Shown: positions 18,193-28,201, counted from the stretch's first letter. The stretch: 64,000 nucleotides of DNA from Roseiarcus sp963829505 (GCA_963829505.1 CAWHIL010000002.1:599490-663489), one strand, 5' to 3'. The notes: generated from the letters alone by a model not told the origin. Numbers and translations: made by a program.

Positions 18193-18446
18193 GTCTCTCC
18201 GCGTAATTACAGTTCTATGACGTTAAGCTGGCCCGCGCCCAATAGCGAAGCCGGCGGTCAGCGTCGAGATATCGGGGGCGCGGCCGCCCCGTCAACACGG
18301 CGCCGCAATCGAGGGCCACCAACCCGCGCGGGTTTCGGCCCTGCGGCGGGCGGGCGCGCGCGCCGCATTGCCACGGCGGTTCGACCGGGATAGGCCCCGT
18401 TTCAGGCGAGGGAGCGCGCGAGGCCGGCGCGCCAAAGCGACGGCGA
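18193..18446. promoter_or_regulatory. Divergent region between pepA and lptF
   Basis: 254 bp of very GC-rich DNA between divergent starts. It must hold promoters for both operons, but no convincing -35/-10 pair or operator could be picked by eye. Confidence 0.3.
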
Positions 18447-19564
18447 ATGAGTCGAATCGAGCGTTACGTTCTCAAGACCGCGACGACCGCCTTTCTGACG
18501 GGCCTCGTCGTGCTGACCGGCGTGATCTGGATCACCCAGGCGCTGCGCCAGATCGATCTTCTGACCAGCAAGGGCCAGACGATCCTGATCTTCCTCATGA
18601 TGACCGCGCTCGCGCTGCCCTCGCTGATCGCCGTCATCGCGCCGATCGCCCTGTTCACGGGCGTGCTCTACACGCTCAACAAGCTCAACGGCGACAACGA
18701 GCTTGTCGTGATGGCGGCGGCCGGGGTGTCGCCGGGGCGCCTTTTCGCCCGATGGCCGCGCTGTCGGTCGCGGTCTTTGCGCTGGTCGCGGCGATCTACG
18801 TGCAGCTTCTGCCCTGGAGCTTCGTCGCGATCGAGAATCTGACGACCTACATCCGGGCCGACTTCATCTCCAATTTCGCCCGCCCCGGCAGCTTCAACAA
18901 CCTGACCTTCGGCTTCACCTTCCACTACCGCGAGCGCACGCCGGACGGGGCCTTGCGCGGCGTCTTCATGCAGGACCGGCGCGACCCGAAGCAGCCCTCG
19001 ACCTATATCGCCGAGGCCGGCAAGACCATCGAGAAGGACGGCTCGAGCTATCTGCAGCTTTCCAAGGGGGTGCTTTTCCGCCCGGCGTCGGCCGGCGACT
19101 CCGCCATGGTGACTTTCGACGACTATACGATCGATCTGTCCCAGTTTTCCCAGGCGATCGCCATGGCGCGGCGGCCGCGGGAGCGCAGCACGGCCGAACT
19201 GATGGCGCCGAGCGCGGCCGACCGCGCCGACCCGGCGCTCGCCGGCCACATCCGCGGCGAACTGCTCGACCGCCTCGCCAGCCCCCTCTATGCGCTCGTC
19301 GCCGGACTCGTCGCCTTCGCAGCGCTCGGCGAAGCCAGAACCACCCGTCAGAACCGGGGTCTGGCGATCGGCGGCGCGATTCTCGCCTTCGTCCTGATCC
19401 GCGGGCTCGGCGTCACGGCCACGATGCTGACAGTCGGCGAGCCGTCGGCGGCGCTGTTCGTCTGGGTCATACCGATTGCGGCCATTTTCGGGACGTTGGC
19501 GATCATCTTCCGCCAGGACCTGCCGTTCGCCAGCGTCCGGCGGCCGCGCGAACGTCCCGCATGA
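18447..19564 (+). CDS. lptF: LptF, LPS export ABC permease (frameshift in current sequence)
   Basis: LptF and LptG are the permease pair of LptB2FG, which extracts LPS from the inner membrane. The N-terminal part (MSRIERYVLKTATTAFLTGL... to AAAGVSPGRLF) is in one frame; the rest, from RPMAALSVAVFALVAAIY to the end, is in the next frame. One T missing from the run at 18742-18745 would restore a continuous protein of about 372 residues with membrane spans at both ends and a central periplasmic beta domain. Because lptF is essential in nearly all LPS producers, a sequence error is the likelier explanation. It overlaps lptG by 4 bp (ATGA). Confidence 0.9.
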
Positions 19565-20640
19565 TCGGCCGGACGCTCTCGCTCTATCTGGCCGGTCGTT
19601 TCGCGCGCATGGTGCTGGCCGTCTTCCTGTTCGTCTTCACGCTGATCTACGCAGTGGATCTCGTCGAGATGCTGCGCCGTTCGGGCGACGCGCCGAAGGC
19701 GACCGCGCCCATTCTCGCGCTCCTGTCTCTCCTCAGGACCCCCTCGTTCGCCGAGCAGGCGCTGCCGTTCGCGGTGCTGTTCGGCTCGATGATCGCCTTC
19801 CTCAACCTCTCCCGCAGGCTTGAACTGGTCGTCGCGCGGGCGTCGGGCGTCTCGGTCTGGCAGATCCTCGCGCCTCCCCTGGTGGTGATCGGGACGATCG
19901 GCGTCCTGTCGGTCACGCTTTACAATCCAGCCTCGGCATGGATGAAACAGCGGTCGGACGCGATGGAGACCCAGGTCTTCGGCGGGGTCGCCACGCTCTG
20001 GGGAGACCTGTGGATCCGCCAGAAGAGTATTGACGGCCAGGCGATCCTGCACGCGCGCTCCAAGGAGGAGGACGGAGCGAAGCTGAACGGGGTCGAAGTG
20101 TTCAACTTCGACGGCGAGGGGGAGTTCATCGAGCGAATCGACGCCGCCTCGGGCGATCTGCGCGACGGATACTGGGAGCTGCACGACGCAAAGGTCGTGA
20201 CGCCGGGCTTCGAGACCTTGCCCGTGACCACCTATCTGCTGGCGACCAACCTTAGCCGGCGCGACGTCGCCCAGGCGTTCATCGCGCCCGAAACCGTGTC
20301 GTTCTGGCGGCTGCCGGCGCTTGCCGAGCAAACCGCCCGGGCGGGGCTCGACCCGACCGCCTATCAACTGAAGTTCCAGGAGCTTCTCGCCCGGCCCGTC
20401 CTGCTTGCCGCCATGGTTCTCGTAGCCGCTTGCTTTTCATTAAGATTCTTCCGAATGGGCGGCGTCGAAAGAATGGTTTCCGGTGGCGTCGTGGCCGGGT
20501 TCATGCTTTATGTGGCGACCAAAGTGGTCAACGATCTTGGCGAGGCCGGCTTCATTGGCGCGGTTGCGGCCGGCTGGGCTCCTGGAATCGTTGGGTGTCT
20601 GTTTGGCGTGTATGTGTTGCTGCACCAAGAGGATGGTTGA
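19561..20640 (+). CDS. lptG: LptG, LPS export ABC permease
   Basis: 359 residues, complete. Three N-terminal spans (first MVLAVFLFVFTLIYAVDLVE), a periplasmic beta-jellyroll region (about 125-265) and three C-terminal spans ending VGCLFGVYVLLHQED. It partners LptF and LptB in the inner membrane. Start overlaps lptF (ATGA) and its stop overlaps the lptD start (TGATG), so lptF-lptG-lptD are translationally coupled. Confidence 0.95.
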   Translation: MIGRTLSLYLAGRFARMVLAVFLFVFTLIYAVDLVEMLRRSGDAPKATAPILALLSLLRTPSFAEQALPFAVLFGSMIAFLNLSRRLELVVARASGVSVWQILAPPLVVIGTIGVLSVTLYNPASAWMKQRSDAMETQVFGGVATLWGDLWIRQKSIDGQAILHARSKEEDGAKLNGVEVFNFDGEGEFIERIDAASGDLRDGYWELHDAKVVTPGFETLPVTTYLLATNLSRRDVAQAFIAPETVSFWRLPALAEQTARAGLDPTAYQLKFQELLARPVLLAAMVLVAACFSLRFFRMGGVERMVSGGVVAGFMLYVATKVVNDLGEAGFIGAVAAGWAPGIVGCLFGVYVLLHQEDG

Positions 20641-23252
20641 TGGGTTCGGCCCTCAGCTCCTCCCTTGAGCGAAAACGACGCCGGCCAAGCTGGGCGCGCC
20701 TCGCGCGTCTCGGCGCGGGATTGCTTGCGCTTGCGCTCGTCTCGACGGCGCCGATGAGGCCTGCGGTCGCCGAGACCGCCGCTCCCGCCGCCGCCTCGTC
20801 CGGTCCCGCCGCGGCCGCCAAGCCTCAGGACAAGCTTGTCATCGACGCCGACCAGCTCATCTACGACAAGGACAAGAACATCGTCTCGGCCGTCGGCTCG
20901 GTCCAGCTCTTCTACCAGGGCCGCACCCTCCAGGCCGATCGCGTGACCTACGATCGCGCCACGCGAAGGGTCACCGCCGAGGGTCACGCCAAGATGACGG
21001 ACGAGCACGGCGACGTCGTCTACGGGTCGCGTTTCGAGCTCGACGAGAATTTCCGCGACGGCTTCATCGACAGCGTACAGGCCGTAACCTCGGACAAGAC
21101 CCGCTTCAGCTCCCCTCGCGTCGAACGGACGAACGGGACCGTGACCGTGTTCGAGAGAGGGTCCTACACGGCGTGCGAGCCGTGCAGGGACCACCCGGAG
21201 CGCCCGCCCTTCTGGCAGGTCCGGGCGACGAAGATCATCGAGAACCAGGAGACGCACACCGTCTATTACGAGGACGCCCAGATGCTGTTCTGGGGCGTGC
21301 CGATGATCTGGTTCCCCTATTTCTCGACCCCCAATTCGACGGTCAACAAGCAGACGGGGCTTCTCGCGCCGAGCATCGTCTCGGGCGCGGCGCTCGGCTA
21401 CGGGGCGAGCTTCCCCTACTTCATCAATCTCGCGCCGAGCTACGACTTGACGCTGGTGCCGACCTATCTGTCGAAGCAGGGATTCCTCGGCGAGGCCGAC
21501 TGGCGCCAACGGCTGTCGAACGGCGAGTACAGCGTCAAGGTCATCGGCATCGACGAGCAGCAGCCCAAGGCCTTCCCGGTCTACCCCTATGGCGCCGGCG
21601 ATCAGCCGTTTCGCGGATCGGTCGAGACAAAGGGCAACTTCTATCTCAACCCCTACTGGCAGTTGGGCTGGAACGGGACCTGGCTGTCCGACAAGTTCTT
21701 CGCCAACGACTACAAGCTGCAGGGGATCAATTTCGACAATTACTACTTCCAGGACATCACGTCGTCGATCTATCTGCGCGGCCAGGGGCCCGGCAGCTTC
21801 TTCGATCTCAGCGCCTACCACTTCGAGGGCACGACCGCGAGCGACGACAACCGCACCCTGCCGACCGCCGCGCCGGTGCTCGACTACAATCGCGTCATCC
21901 CGGTTCCGGCCAGCCGCAGCAACGGAATCGGCGGCGAGGTGACGGTCGACGTCAACATCGCCAACATCAACCAGACCAACGCCGCGTTCCAGTCGACCGG
22001 GCTGCAGACCTTCGACAACGCCTATCACCTCTACAACGTCTGCGAGACGCCGGTGGTCACCAAGGCCGGGACGTCCTACGTCGACAGCTACTATCCCGGG
22101 GCCTGCATCCTGCGCTCCATCGCGGGCGACTACCTTCGGGCGTCGGGCCAGGTGTCGTGGCAGAAGACCTACATCGATTCGCTCGGCGAGGTGTGGAAGC
22201 CCTTCGTCTTCGCCCGTCTCGACGGCGAATCGACCGAGCTCGACACCACCGGCTCGATCACCTACGCGAGCATCGTCGGATCGAGCACGGTCGCCAATTC
22301 CAGCCAGCCCGCTTTCTTTTCCGGCCGGGACAGCGGCAGTTTCGCGCGCGGCATGGCGGGCTTCGGCATCGAGTACCAGTATCCCTTCGTGCTCACGAAT
22401 GCGTTCGGGACGCAGACCCTCACGCCGATCGCCCAGTTCATCGTCCGTCCGAACGAGGTCGTCCCGCAGATCCAGCCGAACGAGGACGCCCAGAGCCTCG
22501 TGTTCGACGAGACCAACCTCTTCGCCTGGAACAAGTTCTCGGGCTACGACCGGGTCGAGGGCGGAACGCGGCTGAATTATGGAATCCAGTACGCGGCCAA
22601 CTTCGCCAACGGAGGCCACGCCGGCGTCATCGCGGGCGAGTCGATCCAGGTCGCCGGGCAGAATTCGTACACCCTCTACGACGTCGCCAACGCCGGGCAG
22701 GATTCGGGCCTCGACAAGAGGTTCTCGAACTTCGTCATCGGCGAGGTGATCCAGCCGACGGCGGCGCCCGTTTCGATCATCAGCAAGCAGCAGTTCGACA
22801 GCGCGACCTTCGCGCTCGACCGGTTCGACGCCATCGCCAGAGCGACGCTCGGCGCCGTGACCGGGAGCCTCGACTACGCGGTCTACGCCGCGCAGCCGGC
22901 GCTCGGGTGGGAATATCCGCGCGAGGGCCTCACCGGCAACGCGTCCTACAAGTTCCAGGACCGCTGGTCGGTCGACGGCTCGCTCGTCCTCGACATGTCG
23001 AGGCACTTCTACGACACGTACGGACAGGAGACTCCGATCTTCTACCCGATCGGCTATTCGTTCGGGCTCGGCTACAAGGACGAGTGCACCACGTTCACGA
23101 TCCGCTACTCGACCAGCATCAGCGCGCCCATCGCCTATGCCGAGTACGAAGGCGCTCCCCTCATCTACAATCCCTCGACGCGCACCCAGACGCTGATGTT
23201 CTCGCTCGTCCTGCGCACGCTCGGCGACGTCAAGACCAATGTCGGTCTCTAG
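20640..23252 (+). CDS. lptD: LptD, outer-membrane LPS assembly protein
   Basis: 870 residues. LptD with LptE inserts LPS into the outer leaflet. Signal peptide ends near PAVAETA (about residue 42). An OstA/LptA-like N-terminal domain (LVIDADQLIYDKDKNIVSAV to about residue 180) is followed by the LptD barrel domain, including MLFWGVPMIWFPYFSTPN and GLLAPSI. Cysteines at SYTACEPC and later in the barrel (VCETP, GACIL, DECTTF) could make the disulfides LptD needs. The ATG at 20640 overlapping the lptG stop is used; a longer frame upstream is a shadow of lptG. Confidence 0.94.
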   Translation: MGSALSSSLERKRRRPSWARLARLGAGLLALALVSTAPMRPAVAETAAPAAASSGPAAAAKPQDKLVIDADQLIYDKDKNIVSAVGSVQLFYQGRTLQADRVTYDRATRRVTAEGHAKMTDEHGDVVYGSRFELDENFRDGFIDSVQAVTSDKTRFSSPRVERTNGTVTVFERGSYTACEPCRDHPERPPFWQVRATKIIENQETHTVYYEDAQMLFWGVPMIWFPYFSTPNSTVNKQTGLLAPSIVSGAALGYGASFPYFINLAPSYDLTLVPTYLSKQGFLGEADWRQRLSNGEYSVKVIGIDEQQPKAFPVYPYGAGDQPFRGSVETKGNFYLNPYWQLGWNGTWLSDKFFANDYKLQGINFDNYYFQDITSSIYLRGQGPGSFFDLSAYHFEGTTASDDNRTLPTAAPVLDYNRVIPVPASRSNGIGGEVTVDVNIANINQTNAAFQSTGLQTFDNAYHLYNVCETPVVTKAGTSYVDSYYPGACILRSIAGDYLRASGQVSWQKTYIDSLGEVWKPFVFARLDGESTELDTTGSITYASIVGSSTVANSSQPAFFSGRDSGSFARGMAGFGIEYQYPFVLTNAFGTQTLTPIAQFIVRPNEVVPQIQPNEDAQSLVFDETNLFAWNKFSGYDRVEGGTRLNYGIQYAANFANGGHAGVIAGESIQVAGQNSYTLYDVANAGQDSGLDKRFSNFVIGEVIQPTAAPVSIISKQQFDSATFALDRFDAIARATLGAVTGSLDYAVYAAQPALGWEYPREGLTGNASYKFQDRWSVDGSLVLDMSRHFYDTYGQETPIFYPIGYSFGLGYKDECTTFTIRYSTSISAPIAYAEYEGAPLIYNPSTRTQTLMFSLVLRTLGDVKTNVGL

Positions 23253-24285
23253 CCACGGCCGTGAAGCCTTAGAACCCGCGTCCCGGACCGCCGAGAAAGC
23301 GCCGCTCGCCCTGACGATGGGCGACCCGGCGGGGATCGGCCCCGAACTCGCCATCGCCGCCTGGCTCGAGCGCCGCCCCGGCGACGCCCCCTTCTTCGTC
23401 CTCGCCCCGCCCGTCTTCCTCGCCGAGGTCGCGCGCAGGATCGGCGCCGAGGTCCCGATCGTCGAGACGTCGCCTGAAGGCGCTGCTTCAGCCTTCGTAC
23501 GCGGGCTGCCGGTCGCGCCCCTCGCCCATCCCGTCGCGGCGACGCCCGGACGCCCGAGCGCGGCCAACGCCGCCGCCATTCTCGAATCGATCGAGCGCGC
23601 GGTCGCCGCCGTGCGCATGGGCCATGCCCGCGCCGTCGTCACCAACCCGATCGCCAAGGCGACCCTCTACGAAGCGGGCTTCCCGCACCCCGGCCATACC
23701 GAATATCTCGGCGCGCTGGCGGCCGCCGCCTGGGGCGCGCCGGCGACGCCGGTCATGATGATCTGGTCGCACGCGCTCGCCGTCGTGCCCGTCACCATCC
23801 ATGTCGCCCTCGCGGACGTCCCGAGAACGCTGACGCGCGAGCGCATCGTCGAGACCGCCCGGATCGTCGACCGGGATCTCAGGAACCGGTTCGGGATCGC
23901 CCGTCCGCGGCTCGCGGTCGCGGGCCTCAATCCGCATGCGGGCGAGGGCGGCGCGATGGGACGCGAAGAGATCGAGACCGTCGCGCCCGCCATCGCGGCG
24001 CTGCGCGCGGAGGGAATCGACGCCAGAGGCCCCCTGCCCGCCGACACGATGTTCCATCCGAAGGCACGGGGCCGCTACGACGTCGCGCTCGTCATGTATC
24101 ACGACCAGGGCCTCATTCCGGCGAAGACGCTCGCCTTCGACGAGGCCGTCAACGTCACGCTCGGCCTGCCTTTCGTGCGCACCTCGCCCGACCACGGCAC
24201 AGCCTTCGACATCGCCGGTCAGGGGGTCGCCAACCCGTCGAGCCTGATCGCGGCCTTGAGGCTCGCCGACCGGCTGACCCGATGA
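23239..24285 (+). CDS. pdxA: 4-hydroxythreonine-4-phosphate dehydrogenase
   Basis: 348 residues. PdxA oxidises 4-phosphohydroxy-threonine in pyridoxal phosphate synthesis. Motifs: LTMGDPAGIGPELA at the N terminus, the metal-binding FPHPGHTEYLGALA, MYHDQGLIPAKTLAFDEAVN and FVRTSPDHGTAFDIAG. It overlaps the end of lptD by 14 bp. In most proteobacteria surA lies between lptD and pdxA; here it does not. Confidence 0.96.
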   Translation: MSVSSHGREALEPASRTAEKAPLALTMGDPAGIGPELAIAAWLERRPGDAPFFVLAPPVFLAEVARRIGAEVPIVETSPEGAASAFVRGLPVAPLAHPVAATPGRPSAANAAAILESIERAVAAVRMGHARAVVTNPIAKATLYEAGFPHPGHTEYLGALAAAAWGAPATPVMMIWSHALAVVPVTIHVALADVPRTLTRERIVETARIVDRDLRNRFGIARPRLAVAGLNPHAGEGGAMGREEIETVAPAIAALRAEGIDARGPLPADTMFHPKARGRYDVALVMYHDQGLIPAKTLAFDEAVNVTLGLPFVRTSPDHGTAFDIAGQGVANPSSLIAALRLADRLTR

Positions 24286-25157
24286 GCTTCGCCCCCGACG
24301 GGCTGCCCCCTCTGCGCGAGGTGGTCGAGCGCTGCGGGCTCGAAGCGCGCAAGGCGCTCGGCCAGAACTTCCTGTTCGACCTCAATCTCACCGCGAAGAT
24401 CGCCCGTGCGGCCGGGCCGCTCGCCGGCGTCGCAATCGTCGAGATCGGCCCGGGACCGGGCGGCCTGACGCGGGCGCTCCTCGCCGAAGGCGCGAGCCGC
24501 GTCATCGCCGTCGAGCGGGACGCGCGCGCCCTCCCCGCGCTCGCCGAGATCGGGGCCCGCTGGCCGGGACGGCTCGAGATCATCGAGGCCGACGCGCTGA
24601 CGGTCACGCCACAGACGCTGGTCGCCAAGGCGAAAGGCGCGCCGATCCGCATCTGCGCCAATCTGCCCTACAACATCGGCACACGGCTTCTGACCGGCTG
24701 GCTCGAGACGGAACCGTGGCCGCCGTTCTTCGACCGGCTCGTTCTCATGTTCCAGCGCGAGGTGGCGCTGCGCATCGCAGCCACCCCCGCCGAGCGGTCG
24801 GACTACGGGCGGCTTGCGGTGCTCGCCGGCTGGCGCACCCGCGCGCGCATTCTGTTCGACGTATCCCCGGCCGCCTTCACGCCGCCGCCCAAGGTCGTCT
24901 CGAGCGTCGTCGAACTCACGCCCCGGGAGGCGCCTGACCCTTGCGACGCCGGCGTGCTCGCGAGCGTGACCCAGGCTGCCTTCGGCCAGCGCCGCAAGAT
25001 GCTGCGCCAGTCGCTGAAAGGTTTCGCCGCCGCCCGTGGGACCGACCCGACGACGCTTCTCGGCGCGGCCGGGATCGCCCCGACGCTGCGCGCCGAGGAG
25101 GTCGACGTCGCCGGTTTCGTGCGGCTCGCCCGCGCCGCGGCGGCGCGCCGGCCGTAA
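24282..25157 (+). CDS. rsmA: 16S rRNA adenine dimethyltransferase RsmA (KsgA)
   Basis: 291 residues. Dimethylates two adenines in the 3' end of 16S rRNA. SAM-binding motif VEIGPGPGGLTRALL, acidic motif VERDARAL, catalytic motif NLPYNIGTRLL, and the C-terminal FGQRRKMLRQSLK. The start overlaps pdxA by 4 bp (ATGA). Last gene of the lptFGD-pdxA-rsmA unit. Confidence 0.96.
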   Translation: MSFAPDGLPPLREVVERCGLEARKALGQNFLFDLNLTAKIARAAGPLAGVAIVEIGPGPGGLTRALLAEGASRVIAVERDARALPALAEIGARWPGRLEIIEADALTVTPQTLVAKAKGAPIRICANLPYNIGTRLLTGWLETEPWPPFFDRLVLMFQREVALRIAATPAERSDYGRLAVLAGWRTRARILFDVSPAAFTPPPKVVSSVVELTPREAPDPCDAGVLASVTQAAFGQRRKMLRQSLKGFAAARGTDPTTLLGAAGIAPTLRAEEVDVAGFVRLARAAAARRP

Positions 25158-25278
25158 GGGCCGATCTCTCGATGACGGCTCGCGCGCGGGCGCTGGCGCT
25201 TGTATGAGTTGAAACGCCGGAGAGCGGCGCTTCGCCGCGGGCCGCCGGCCAAAGACGGGTGAGGAGGGGCGCGCGCCA

Positions 25279-25989
25279 ATGTTCATCAACACGCCGCTTG
25301 CGCGACGGCAATGGACCGGCCTCGACGACGAGCACCTCGCGAGCATCGGCTTCGTCAACTTCGGCTGGAACGCGCTCGAGCGGAAGTTTTCGTCGCTCAT
25401 CTGGGTGACGGCGGGATGGGACCAGGGCGTCGGCGAACTCGTCCTCGCCGGCATCGGCAACGTCTCGCTGGTCAAGCTCTTCGCCAATCTCGTGCGGCAG
25501 GAGCTTAAAAGCACGCCCGACCGCCGCCTGCTGGCGCAGGCCCTCCAGACGGGCGCGCTCTTCGACGAGATCCGCGAGGCGCGCAACGACGTCGTGCACT
25601 GCTTCTTCCATGTCGACCCGACAAGGGGCGTCGAAGGGCACTTCAAGGGTCCGGCCCGCACGACGGCCGAGGGCGCCGCCGAGCTCAGGACCGTCGCCAT
25701 GGGGAAGGACGACATCGACGATCTCTGCGGCGCGATCTCCGACTGTCTCGAATCGGTCGACGACCTGATCCTCAAAGTCTGGTTTCGCCGCCGCTACCTC
25801 GCTTCCCTGCCGGCGGGCGAAGCTCCCCGGGAAAGCGCCTACGACCGCGCCGTGCACGACTGGAATCCCGCGCCCTTCGACTTCCACCGGCTGCGCGTCT
25901 ATCCGAAGAAGCGGACGCGCCGGGTCAGGCGCGCGGCGCAGGCCAGCGCCGCGGCGACGACCGAGGCAGGCGACACCGACGCGCCTTAG
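25279..25989 (+). CDS. Unrecognised protein with a HEPN-like RNxxxH motif
   Basis: 236 residues, no signal peptide. The segment FDEIREARNDVVHCFFHV fits the R-[ND]-x3-H core of HEPN domains (RNDVVH), set in an otherwise helical region (about residues 20-175), as in many minimal HEPN proteins, some of which are RNases. The C-terminal ~40 residues are Arg/Lys- then Ala-rich, possibly nucleic-acid binding. I do not recognise a named family. It follows rsmA by 121 bp on the same strand. Membership in HEPN is inferred from one motif only. Confidence 0.55.
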   Translation: MFINTPLARRQWTGLDDEHLASIGFVNFGWNALERKFSSLIWVTAGWDQGVGELVLAGIGNVSLVKLFANLVRQELKSTPDRRLLAQALQTGALFDEIREARNDVVHCFFHVDPTRGVEGHFKGPARTTAEGAAELRTVAMGKDDIDDLCGAISDCLESVDDLILKVWFRRRYLASLPAGEAPRESAYDRAVHDWNPAPFDFHRLRVYPKKRTRRVRRAAQASAAATTEAGDTDAP

Positions 25990-26062
25990 TTAGCGGCGCG
26001 GCGAAAAGGGGGATGGCGGCCGAACGCTCTGGAGCCGAAACTGCTTCCGGCTCTCGACGCGC

Positions 26063-27361
26063 TCACTCGCGCTCCATCGCGGCTTCGAGCAGGTTCAGCC
26101 CTTCCTCGACCGTCGCATCCGCCGCCGTCAGCGGCGTCAGGAGGCGGATGGTGTTGGCGTTGACGCCGCACGACAGGAGGATGAGGCCAAGCTCGGCCGC
26201 GCGCGCCACGACGCGTTTCGTGGCGGCCGGATCGGGTTCGTCCGCGCCGCGCGTCTTCACGATGTCGAACGCCACCATCGCGCCGAGGCCCCGGATGGCG
26301 TCGATCGGCGCGGCCGTATTGGATCGCGCGATCGCCGCCAGCCGCGCCTTGAGCTTCGCGCCGAGCGCATTGGCCCGCTCGAGGAGCTTTTCGTCCTCGA
26401 ACACGTCGAGTACGGCGAGCGCGGCGGCGCAGGCGAGCGGATTGCCGGCGTAGGTTCCGCCCAATCCGCCGGGTTCGGAGGCGTCCATGAGGGCGGCCCG
26501 GCCGATGACTCCGGAGAGCGGGAAGCCGCCCGCCAGGCTCTTGGCGACGCACATCAGATCCGCCTCGACGTCGTAGTGCTCCATCGCGAACATTTTCCCG
26601 GTGCGCCCGAAGCCGCTCTGCACTTCGTCGGCGATCAGGACGATGCCGTGCTCGTCGCAGACGCGCCGGAGGCCCGCCATCAGTTCGGGCGGCGCGGCGT
26701 GAAAGCCGCCCTCGCCCTGCACGGGCTCGAGGATGATCGCCGCAACTCGCGCCGGATCGATGTCGGCCTTGAACAGGAATTGCAAATGCTTCAGCGAATC
26801 TTCCACCGTCACGCCGAATTGCGGGACCGGAAAGGGAACGTGGAACAATTCCGCCGGCGCGGCGCCGTAGCCTTTCTTGTAGGGCGCGACCTTGCCCGTC
26901 ATGTTCATGGCCATGATCGTGCGGCCATGAAAAGCGCCGGTGAACGCGATCACGCCTGAGCGCCCGGTCGCGGCGCGCGCGATCTTCACCGCGTTTTCGA
27001 CCGCCTCCGCGCCCGTCGTGAGCAGGATGGATTTGACCGGGCCGGAGATCGGCGCGATCGTGTTCAGCCGCTCGCAGAGTTCGACGTAGGAATCGTAGAG
27101 CGTCACCTGAAAGCAGGTGTGGGTGAAGCGCTCCATTTGCGCCTCAACGGCCGCCATCACTTTCGGGTGCCGGTGGCCCGTGTTGAGCACGGCGATGCCG
27201 CCGGCGAAATCGATGTAGCGCTTGCCTTCCACGTCCCAGAGTTCCGCGTTCTCGGCGCGCTCGGTGAAGACGCCGGTCACATGGCCGACGCCGCGGGCGA
27301 CCGCGGCCTGGCGCCGCCGGAGCCACGCCTCGTTCGCGCCCGCGCCCTGTTCGATCGCCAT
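26063..27361 (-). CDS. gabT: 4-aminobutyrate--2-oxoglutarate aminotransferase
   Basis: 432 residues, class III PLP aminotransferase. Converts GABA and 2-oxoglutarate to succinic semialdehyde and glutamate. Motifs: FAGGIAVLNTGHRHPKV near the N terminus, LLTTGAEAVENAVKIARAAT, AFHGRTIMAMNMTGK, EPVQGEGGF, ADEVQSGFGRTG and the PLP-lysine site CVAKSLAGGFPLSGV. Closest to GabT rather than ornithine aminotransferases by these stretches; exact substrate is inferred. No succinic-semialdehyde dehydrogenase lies next to it. Confidence 0.9.
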   Translation of the reverse strand: MAIEQGAGANEAWLRRRQAAVARGVGHVTGVFTERAENAELWDVEGKRYIDFAGGIAVLNTGHRHPKVMAAVEAQMERFTHTCFQVTLYDSYVELCERLNTIAPISGPVKSILLTTGAEAVENAVKIARAATGRSGVIAFTGAFHGRTIMAMNMTGKVAPYKKGYGAAPAELFHVPFPVPQFGVTVEDSLKHLQFLFKADIDPARVAAIILEPVQGEGGFHAAPPELMAGLRRVCDEHGIVLIADEVQSGFGRTGKMFAMEHYDVEADLMCVAKSLAGGFPLSGVIGRAALMDASEPGGLGGTYAGNPLACAAALAVLDVFEDEKLLERANALGAKLKARLAAIARSNTAAPIDAIRGLGAMVAFDIVKTRGADEPDPAATKRVVARAAELGLILLSCGVNANTIRLLTPLTAADATVEEGLNLLEAAMERE

Positions 27362-27560
27362 CGATGTCGTCCTTCGGTTGAAGCTGGGGCGCCGTCGCGG
27401 CGCCCGGCGTTGTCATCGCCTCGCGCTACGGGAAGTTATGACCGGCGGCAAGTCCGTGGGCGCCGCCGGACATGGGCGCGCCCATGCAATCGATGTTTGA
27501 TCCTGGAGCGCGTGGCGAAACGTGGACGCCGGTTTTTCGCCAGAAGCACCGCGTAAAAAG

Positions 27561-27959
27561 CTAGAGCGTCATCTGCGTCTGGACGACGAGCGCGACGAGC
27601 CTGCCGTCCTCCGTCTCGACCCGTGTCTGCACGACCTGGGTCCGGCGCCCGCGATGAACGATCTCACAGCGGCCGACGATTGTGGTTCCGGCTTTGGCCG
27701 CGCCGACGAAATTGGTCTTGCTCTCGATCGTCGTCGTGCCGGCCGCGCCTTCGGGCAGATTGACGAAGGCGACCACCCCGCCGAGCGTGTCGGCGAAGCT
27801 CATGATCGCGCCCCCGTGGGCGACTTCGCCGAGCGTGCAGAGGTCGGGCCGCACGACCATGCGCGCCGTCGCCGCGTCCGCCCCGGCGGCGACGAACGCG
27901 ATGCCGAGCGCCTCGGCGAAGGGCAGAGGGTTGGCGCGAACCCGTTCGAGCGCATCCAT
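27561..27959 (-). CDS. PaaI-type hotdog-fold thioesterase
   Basis: 132 residues. The hotdog fold of PaaI/4HBT acyl-CoA thioesterases is shown by LGEVAHGGAIMSFADTLGGV (active-site region HGG...D), then TTTIESKTNFVGAAKAGTTI and a final strand pair. Substrate is unknown. It stands alone between gabT and the divergent recG. Confidence 0.85.
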   Translation of the reverse strand: MDALERVRANPLPFAEALGIAFVAAGADAATARMVVRPDLCTLGEVAHGGAIMSFADTLGGVVAFVNLPEGAAGTTTIESKTNFVGAAKAGTTIVGRCEIVHRGRRTQVVQTRVETEDGRLVALVVQTQMTL

Positions 27960-28068
27960 CTCGCAGCCTCCGGCTGTTGGCGTCCGGAGCTTGCCTGGTT
28001 CCGCACTTCGACGCCAGCGGGGCCACGTCGGCGACCTCGCGCCTCGAGGAGCGGCGCCGCAAGGCGAC

Positions 28069-28124
28069 GCGTCTCGAAGGACGCTCGCGAACCATTGAGC
28101 GTTCTGGAGCGTCCTTCGAGACGC
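28069..28124. repeat. Palindromic repeat (GTCCTTCGAGACGC type)
   Basis: An 18-bp perfect inverted repeat: GCGTCTCGAAGGACGCTC (28069-28086) and GAGCGTCCTTCGAGACGC (28107-28124). Downstream CTGCTTCGCAGGCCCTCAGG (28125-28144) completes the GAGACGCC...CCTCAGGA(T)GAGG unit that is widely dispersed in Rhizobiales intergenic DNA. A partial related sequence (CCCTTCGAGACGCGTC) occurs near 30390. Confidence 0.75.
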
Positions 28125-28201
28125 CTGCTTCGCAGGCCCTCAGGACGAGGGTGTTTGGACCCACCTCCTTGGGCGTTACCGGACTTGCTATAACGCAGCC
28201 C

